DNA from: Phragmites australis
Lineage: Eukaryota; Streptophyta; Magnoliopsida; Poales; Poaceae
DNA length: 64,000 nt
NCBI RefSeq assembly: GCF_958298935.1
Contig: NC_084924.1
Location: 19,441,819-19,505,818, forward strand
Reading direction: 5' to 3'
Under the pieces are notes generated by a model that saw only the letters and a program-made list of their open reading frames with translations, ran no database searches and had not been told where the DNA came from. Of the stretch, positions 57,222 through 64,000 are shown in pieces. The translations under genes were made by a program, and so were the position numbers. How positions within the stretch are numbered: position 1 is the first letter of the stretch; the number at the start of each line of letters is the position of its first letter.

Positions 57222-57349
57222 CACTCGACGATCTAGATTAGAAATAGTAATACCTCTTCGAGTCGATAGATCGCGACCACTCAATCCAAAATTGACAGCT
57301 CAGATTTTATGTAGTTAACGGCACCGTTAGCAACTGTTGACACCATCTG
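57222..57349. other. Flank of the solo LTR
   Basis: Unclassified sequence between the solo LTR target site and an older Gypsy LTR. Confidence 0.4.
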
Positions 57350-59360
57350 TTAGCCACGTAGGCCCCCACGTAAGCTAGCCACGTTGGCCTCTGCATTTGC
57401 GTGTCAGTGCCACCTCGACCTATTTTTCTTGCGTGGCATACACAATCAGTAATTGGTTTTGTTTATTTGTTTTGAGTACTGATGACATCATAAATAGAGT
57501 TAATGATGCTATATGTAAATTTAAATAACTAGATTAATTTTGTTAATGTTTAAATAATATTTTCCTTTAGTAAAATAATTCTAAAAATGTATAAATTGGA
57601 AAATAATTTTAATATTTTTTAATAATGTCATTTAATTCTTTTTAATGTTTTATAAAGTTTTATAATTCAAATAAATCCTAATAAATTCTAAAAAAATCCT
57701 AGATGACTTTGAAAAATTCTAGGAAAATTTCTAACCACATAATTTCATCTGTAGTTAACCTTTTTGTCCTATTTTAAGCTTTCAGAGGTCGTAACATGTT
57801 AATTGTACCTTCGATTTGACCTGTTTTTTCATTAGAATGTCCAGAAAAGTGTGATCTTGTGTGTAATAATGATTGTTGTGTAATATTTGGTTCTTTTTTT
57901 ATCTTGGTGCTTATGTGTTGCTTTTTGCTTATGTTCGCGAGTAGACGTCGACATTTGGGACGAGCTAGAAGAACTTCAGGAACAAGACTTTAAAGACCCA
58001 ACTGAATACAATGAAGGCAAGTTGTGTTCTTGAACATATTTATCCTAATTTTTAAAATATTTTATTTTACAAACATGCATGCTAATAATTTGGTCAGGAT
58101 CTCAAGAGTTAGACTTTACCCTAGTTTTCCCTTATCATCCTTGTCGACATGGTTTTGGGTTATGGAAGGGTAGATGACGCTTAGCCTTGCTTTGGTATGG
58201 TGGTCATGATAATGGCTCAATGAATATGATAATGGTCCTATGCAACAATGATAAAAGATTGTGGTATAATTTTTGTAGCAACATGGTATAGGGTTTGAGT
58301 AATAGTTTGATGAGACTGTTACAGGTTGTACGATTGGATTGTGGTAGTCATGTTCAAATCTAAGGACCGGTTCATGGAGTGATCTTTCTGAGTAAATAAT
58401 ACAACCATAAGCCTGGTATGGGACGGACCTAGCCAAGTAATTTGCATACTCTCAGCATGGTGTAGACCATCTGGTTGTGTGGACCGGAAGGGTGTTCTTC
58501 CAGGGTTCCGTTGGCGTAAGAAGGGGCTTCCGTTGATGAGGATTATTCACGCGGTGGTGAAATCTTAGTAGGTATGCACGTACTGAGAAGGGTATTGTAA
58601 ATGCTTTGTAGTGTTGACACTCAGCGCACACCTAAGAAGTGTGTAAGGTACTGACAGGTACTATCAATAGTGTATGATCATGACTTGTAGATATTCAGAG
58701 TGTACAACCTTTGTAGAGTGTACAAATAGATATCCAACCGTACTCATGGTTACGAGTGGCAAGGAAAACCTCACATGATTAGAACTTGATGGTTTGATTG
58801 GTTTTTGTCAATCATAGTGGTGGGAACTATGATTGATATGTTGTTTAACCTTGGTGGTGGGAACCTTAGTTGAGGTGTTTGAATGTTGGTTAAGTCAAGA
58901 TGGTTGGAACCTTGAGGAGATTGTTTATTTATTGTTATTCACTTAATTATTACTATTTTTCAAATATTTATACTTAAATACTATTTTATGCAAAAGAGCT
59001 ATATTAATTCCTGATAACTTGCTGAGTATGACATGCGCTCACTCTTGCTATCACCAAACAATCAGTTGGAGAAGCTATTGAAGAGTTCGCTGAAAATGGA
59101 TCGTTCTAAGATGTTTTCTATGTTGGTTTAATATGTGGAATCATTGTGAAGGATTGAAGTCTTTGTAGTTCCGCTGGAGTTTTATTTGGATCTTGACCCT
59201 TGAAGCTCACTTTTGTAATACAATTAATGATGATTAAGTGTGATATTGTAATAATATTCATCTATGAAGTCACTATGTATTGAGATTAATTCCTGAACTC
59301 AACACATAGATGAGATTGGTCTTTTTCTTGGACCGGTCTCGACAAAGATGGTATTGGAGT
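57350..59360 (+). mobile_element. Decayed Gypsy LTR followed by a PBS-like site
   Basis: Non-coding, about 2 kb, in the style of long grass Gypsy (Tekay/Del-like) LTRs. It ends ggtctcgaca at 59344, followed by atggtattggagtca, a mutated form of the tggtatcagagcc primer site. The section 58780-59344 matches 43623-44337 on the opposite strand. The left border near 57336 is uncertain. No gag or pol follows. Confidence 0.5.
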
Positions 59361-59380
59361 CATATAAACCTAAAACGTAA

Positions 59381-60919
59381 TGTAGGATCGAATATGCGCA
59401 AAATACCCAATCAGAGGGGGTGAATGATGGCGAAAACCAAATTCAAATGTTAGCTCACCCAAATCAAAACTCGATTTATATTCAGTATTCCACTCAAAAT
59501 AGAATGTACACACTCTAGTAAAAACAATGTATAGAAAGATCTGCTGGTCGAATTGATATCAAATTTGGTCAGCAGAAAATAGATTCAAATACAGGTATCG
59601 AGTAAATCAGATATATGAATCAAAAGTTATTCCTAGTCGAAGCAAATTGTGTCAATCAGTATCGAGTAAATCAAAACTTAGTCAAGTTGACAAAAAGCTA
59701 CTCGAGAACAAACCAAATCCACTCGAAATTTTCTCAAATCAAACACTAGAAATGCTATCAAGGTTTTGGATGGATTCAACTAAGATGAAACTTGATAAAA
59801 GCACGAGATTAATCGAAAACCAAAACCAAACATGCAAAATATAGAACATAGAGAAAATTCCAAATCAGCAACTCATCAACTTACAAAACTTGATTTTCAT
59901 TACATAGATGAGTTTACAAGATACCAATCCAAAGAATCCAACAAGGATTTCCACGAAATCCCAAAACGGCTCTCCCTCTCGAGTTTCTCTATCTCTCTGC
60001 TGCGTTCTGTGCACTTCTTCTGTGCTCTACCCAATACAACAGACCTCTCTATTTATAGGGTAGCCAGACCAAATCGAACTACAACTCCCTGTCGTATTCA
60101 ATCTGGTCCCTATCCTCCTCTAATCACAAAAGAACAAATAACTTCCTCTAAATAAGCTAATTAGCCAACAACTCTTACATAATCATGCATGCACATCTCC
60201 CATGCACACATACATATACGTAACCAACTCAGAGTCCGTCTTTGACACTAACTCTTGTCTCAAGTCCAGTCACCACACGAATCCCTCGTGCTTGCTCCAA
60301 CTTGAACATGAATTAGTCTTCACATCCTCTCATAATCAGATCGCCTCCTGCATCCATCGCGAAGCCTTATCTCCATATGCATTATTTTCTCGGCTCGAAC
60401 GTCCCGCATGACATCCTCGATCACCACAACCTCAGTTCCTCCTAAACCTAGTCACTGAACCTCAGTTCCTCCCTGAACTTAGTTCGTTGATCCATCATCG
60501 ACCACATTCGCCTTCGAGCAACACCTACACATGAATCAAACAACAATCGAGTACGAGCACAAGTCCTTCCTGACTTGACTCAAGATCAGTTCACGCAACA
60601 CCACGCAAACTCCAAGAAAAACAAACACGCTAACATAAGCATACCCAACTAATGATAGCGCATCAAACCAATAATGCTATCCAAGCATATCTTAGCAACT
60701 CATGAACATCAACCAAATGTCATTATGTTAAATCACTTTGCTCTGCCAATTTCATCAAACAAACCAATTTTTCATCACATGATCTCACACGTAACCTTAG
60801 ATAGCATGGTCAGCCCTAAAAAGATAAAAACTTGAAAACCTAAAATCTATACTCAAATACCTCTCATGTTCCTTGCTTCCTTAATGGTTTATTCATCCCA
60901 TCGTATGCTTAAACCTACA
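59381..60919 (-). repeat. Possible Copia-type LTR
   Basis: It starts tgtaggatcgaat and ends ttaaacctaca, inverted at the tips. It contains the cagagggggtgaat line seen near the start of the 12172 Copia LTR, and on the minus strand a TATA box (ctataaatagag, near 60050). The flanking five bases (cgtaa, gatgg) do not match, so it is not a clean solo LTR. Confidence 0.4.
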
Positions 60920-61507
60920 GATGGCATCGGATCTCAACGAAGTCCTCCACTCCAATGAATTGCGCCATGGGATTATACCAATGAGACTTTGGTTCGTGCT
61001 CATGAATATGGGTCACCAAAAGAAGCCACGATATGAGGGAACAAGACAAGACAACAGTTTGGGGTGAAGTGTCACCATCTTCGTTTATGGAAGATGTGCT
61101 CACAAAGGAGAATTCAGAGTCGCTCTCACATACTCAATGGAGACAAGAAGGGCTAGCTTTTAAGATGGCATATGGGACGCTGCATGCCAAGCTCTCTATC
61201 ACGTGTGCCTGGACTATGGATCAACCATCAAGAACTCACTGTACTGCTACATCCCCATGCGTCGCCCCATAAGCCTGGAGGCAACTGTCCAATGCTACTG
61301 CACTAAAGAAAACACCACACTTTAGTTGCAACTTCACCTCACTGTTGCCTTGGATTGACAGTATGAGAACACTATGTTAGAACTGAAGGCCATTCGACAA
61401 CACTTTGAAGATGTTGAAGAAGAGAACATGGGACATCGTCATCACCTACAAGATGATGCTACACCTACACCAACCTCACCCCCAAGCAAGAGATCACGCT
61501 CCGAGCC
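60920..61507. other. Unassigned DNA with short frames
   Basis: Open frames such as 61374-61506 (ELKAIRQHFEDVEEENMGHR) look protein-like, but I cannot place them. They are cut by the Gypsy insertion at 61508. They may be a captured or decayed gene piece. Confidence 0.25.
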
Positions 61508-62968
61508 TGTTGGTGAATCAGGAACCAGGGGTCCCCGAATCCCGAGGCCAGGCCAGCAATCCGCCACGTGGCACCATCTCGCGGGGTCACCTCCGCAAGG
61601 TAAAAAAGACTAAGTCCTGGGAGAGGGCGCTCAGGGCCACAATCAATGGTCCCCGAGTACCCGGGTTCCCCGATGATCTGCGAAGATTAAGTGACCGGGA
61701 AGAAAGTGCTCAGAGAGGTAAACAGTGACCCCTGAGCACCCAAGTCCCCCGACGACCAAGAGAACCAAGTACCGGGAGGGGTATGCCCGGGGCTGCGAGC
61801 AGTAGCCCCCCGGGCACCCAAGTACCCCGAGGACCCACTGAAGGAAGTTCCGGGAGAGAGTGCTCAGGGCTGCGAGCAGCGGCCACCGAGCACTCTATTC
61901 CATAAGGATCCGTACAAGCATGCCCGGGAGAGAGTGCTCGGGGAGGTGAACAGTGGCCCCCGAGCACTCGGTTCCCCAAGGACCAAGGAAGGGCGTTCTC
62001 GGGAGAGAGTGCTCGGGGAGGTGAACAGTGACCCCCGAGCACTCGGTTCCTCGACAACCCAGGAAGCCCCTCCGTCAGTGGCCCCCACAGGGGTCCGGCG
62101 ATGAGGTGTCAGCCGGTGAAAGGCCCGAGGCCGTATTTAAGAGCGCGCGCCATGCTCGGTGTCAGTTCCTGCCATATTCTGGCAGAAGGGCATGGGGACA
62201 TTAAATGCACGGGTCCCATCCCATGCCATCCGATGCGCCTCGGGATAACGTCGCAAGGCCCGAGGTGTTCCGTCTGCCGCGCTGCGGTGGCAGGAGAACA
62301 AGATAGGGCTGGCACGCCGGGCCGCTCTGTGGCTGCCTGGTGGGCCCTCTCCACGGCGCCCGTTGCCAATGACATCATGACGGCTAATGACCGAGCGCGG
62401 GGCATGTTTTCAACCCCCGTCCTTCGCACAGAGGCTATGATGACGCCCTTTCCATTTATGGTGCCTTGGAACTTATGCCCTCCCATTCGGGGCACGCTAC
62501 TGCCGGCGGGTATTTAAAGCAGCCGGCAGCACGGACAAAAAAAAAAGCGAAAGAAGCGCTCAAGCTGAAAAAACTCGGCAAGCTCTGCACGGTTGAAGAA
62601 GTTAAGGAAGTAGAGAAGATCGAGAAATCCAAGAGCACTCAAAGCCAACAGATACACACAGACCGAAGAACAAGGAGCCCCAGGCTCTAGGATAGACAAA
62701 CATTCTTGTAACTAGCACATTCCTGAGAGACATTCTCAGGACATTTATAGCATCCACACAGGAGTAGGGTGTTACGCCTCCGTGCGGCCCGAACCTGTCT
62801 AAACCCCCAGTGCATTTACTTCGTTCCGCATTAGATCACACCACCCGACCAGCCATCACATTCATATCCATTTATTTCTTCGGAAAACTTATTCAGAATC
62901 ATCACCCCGGCTGAATCTCTAAAAAGGGGTCCCTCAGGATCCCTGCGACAGGAGTTAACCCTCCGACA
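61508..62968 (+). repeat. Gypsy 5' LTR
   Basis: 1,461 bp from tgttggtgaatcagg to ccctccgaca. It has a TATA box tatttaaa at 62511-62518. Six or so imperfect repeats of about 72-75 bp at 61615-62065 each hold a hairpin of the form gtgctcgggg ... ccccgagcac. It aligns with the solo LTR with scattered differences and small indels. Confidence 0.95.
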
Positions 62969-62970
62969 GC

Positions 62971-62988
62971 TGGTGCGCCAGGTAGGGG
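62971..62988 (+). other. Gypsy primer binding site
   Basis: tggtgcgccaggtagggg begins two bases after the LTR, the form of PBS common in grass Gypsy elements. I have not matched it to a specific tRNA. Confidence 0.75.
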
Positions 62989-63032
62989 GAGGTATCCCTG
63001 AATTTGTTTGTTTGTTTTCTCCTACAGAAAAA

Positions 63033-64000
63033 ATGGCTGGCAGTCATCGTCTCCAGCGCTCTGGCTCCAGCTCCAGTGAGGAAATGAAGCCCCTCGCTCA
63101 GGAGGCCCTAGTCGCTGCTGCATCCTAGCAGCAGCCACGATCTGCACGCACAGTGTTCCCCTCTCAGGGGGACCATGGCGCTGGGCCCAGCAGGGCCACC
63201 GCCACCGTCACCGGTGCACCATCCAACCCCCAACAGGTGGCCGAAACTCCTGCCGCCAGGTCCGCGTCTGGACAGCGCCGGGCGCTGCTGCGGCGTAGGC
63301 TCGCCTTCAGCGAGGCCAGTACTGGGAGCGTGTTGCTTGCGGCGTAAGCCCTCCTCAGGCACCCGCCAGTCCAGGCAGCGGGGGAAACCCCGGAAGGCCG
63401 CTGGCTCCAGGAAGTAACCGCCTTAGTCAGCACGGCCCACCGCCAGGTGCTGGCCGAAAGTTCCCGCGCTACCTCACACCGCGGCGAAGCTAAGACCGGC
63501 CCATCATCAGGTGGTGGTCGCACTGGTCGGGGGGCCTCCAAGCGGAGCGCTGTCCCACTGGCCACTACCGGAGCCCAGGACCTCCAGTTGCACCTCAACG
63601 AGCGGAGGGGCATCGAAGAAGCACGCGTCACCCTCGAGCGCTAGCGGGAGACTTAGCATGAGGCTGAAGCCGAGGACCAGGCCTCCTCTTTGCCGGCCCA
63701 TGATCGCCGGGGCTCCCCGGCTCGTCGGCGTTCATCGCCCAAGGGCGCTGCCCACGCCGCAGGGTACGGCACCGGTTGCCGAGCCTTCACCAGTGAGCTC
63801 CGCCAGGTCAAATGGCCCACCAAGTTCCGCCCAGAACTTCCGGAGAAGTACGACGGGTCCATCGACCCTGTCGAGTTCCTCCAGATATACACCACTGCTG
63901 TCCAAGCAGCTGGCGGCAGTGAAAAGGTGATGGCCAACTACTTTCATGTCGCCTTGAGGGGCTCTGTCAGCTCTTGGCTTATGAACTTACCCCGAGGATC
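63033..64000 (+). pseudogene. Gypsy gag, partial and interrupted
   Basis: It starts at the ATG at 63033 (MAGSHRLQRSGSSSSEE) and stays in one frame to the window end. The N-terminal half is Ala/Arg/Gly/Ser-rich. The conserved retrotransposon gag core is at 63800-63990: WPTKFRPELPEKYDGSIDPV, EKVMANYFHVAL, SWLMNLPRG. In-frame stops lie at 63126 (TAG), 63345 (TAA), 63642 (TAG) and 63654 (TAG), with no frameshift. Gag would form the particle. All four stops can be explained by C-to-T change of a Gln codon. Confidence 0.85.

Larger units (their letters stand above)
61508..64000 (+). mobile_element. Ty3/Gypsy LTR retrotransposon, 5' part
   Basis: The 5' LTR (61508-62968), PBS and gag are in the window; pol and the 3' LTR lie to the right. 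It is the same family as the solo LTR at 55760. The flanking five bases on the left are gagcc and should recur after the 3' LTR. Gag is interrupted by stops, so this copy is defective at least in gag. Confidence 0.9.

Noticed and set aside
59381..60919. Solo LTR call for the Copia-like segment
   Set aside because: Tips are inverted (tgtagg/cctaca), but the flanking five bases do not match, so no target duplication supports it.

Overview
The window is plant nuclear DNA, almost certainly from a grass (Poaceae). A panicoid grass of the sugarcane/sorghum/Miscanthus kind is my guess from the style of the retroelements. The evidence is a Sirevirus-type Copia element, large CACTA (En/Spm) elements carrying TNP2 and Ulp1-like C48 protease genes, Ty3/Gypsy LTRs, a LINE tail, several MITE-like elements, and introns with plant GT-AG borders. 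There are no bacterial operons, CRISPR arrays or rRNA genes, and I saw no convincing tRNA gene. At most one plausible host gene lies in the window; the rest is transposons, their relics and small captured pieces of host genes.

Layout, left to right. 1-9936: right part of a CACTA element on the + strand (TNP2 relic, internal repeat cluster with a promoter, TnpA-like/C48 gene relic, right terminus). 9937-11874: unclassified, with a 31-bp tandem repeat. 11875-25430: a MITE-like element split by a complete 13.2-kb Sirevirus-like Copia element on the - strand (12172-25327), which has two LTRs, a 5-bp target duplication, PBS, PPT, gag, pol and a third ORF. 25431-27201: AT-rich DNA with a small MITE. 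27202-28947 (-): an intronless ORF of 581 codons whose N-terminus resembles FRIGIDA-like proteins and which carries degenerate internal repeats. 30741-43343: a second, unrelated CACTA block on the - strand with three gene cassettes. 43623-45856: fragments of a Gypsy LTR and a Copia LTR plus gag. 46289-46622: a foldback MULE-type MITE with a 9-bp target duplication. 47352-51060: exon-sized fragments of host genes (ERD6-like sugar transporter, eIF2A, one unidentified), interrupted by a 5'-truncated Gypsy element. 52498-52923: another member of the split MITE family. 53115-54251: a LINE 3' end. 54252-54540: a CACTA terminus. 55760-57216: a Gypsy solo LTR with a target duplication. About 57350-60919: decayed LTR sequences. 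61508-64000: a Gypsy element of the same family as the solo LTR, with LTR, PBS and gag, running off the window.

How the parts work together. Both CACTA blocks encode the expected functions in separate cassettes: a DNA-cutting TNP2 transposase, and a TnpA-like protein joined to a C48 protease domain. In both, copies of the subterminal repeat lie between the genes as well as at the ends, and leader or 3' sequences are shared between the genes. The Copia element would use its right-hand (5') LTR as promoter, initiator-Met tRNA as primer, and its gag-pol products for replication. Here it is inactivated by nonsense codons, most of which fall where glutamine codons (CAA/CAG) would be expected, the pattern left by cytosine methylation and deamination.

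Limits. Family assignments rest on motifs recognised by eye, and element borders are exact only where a target duplication or terminal motif is quoted.
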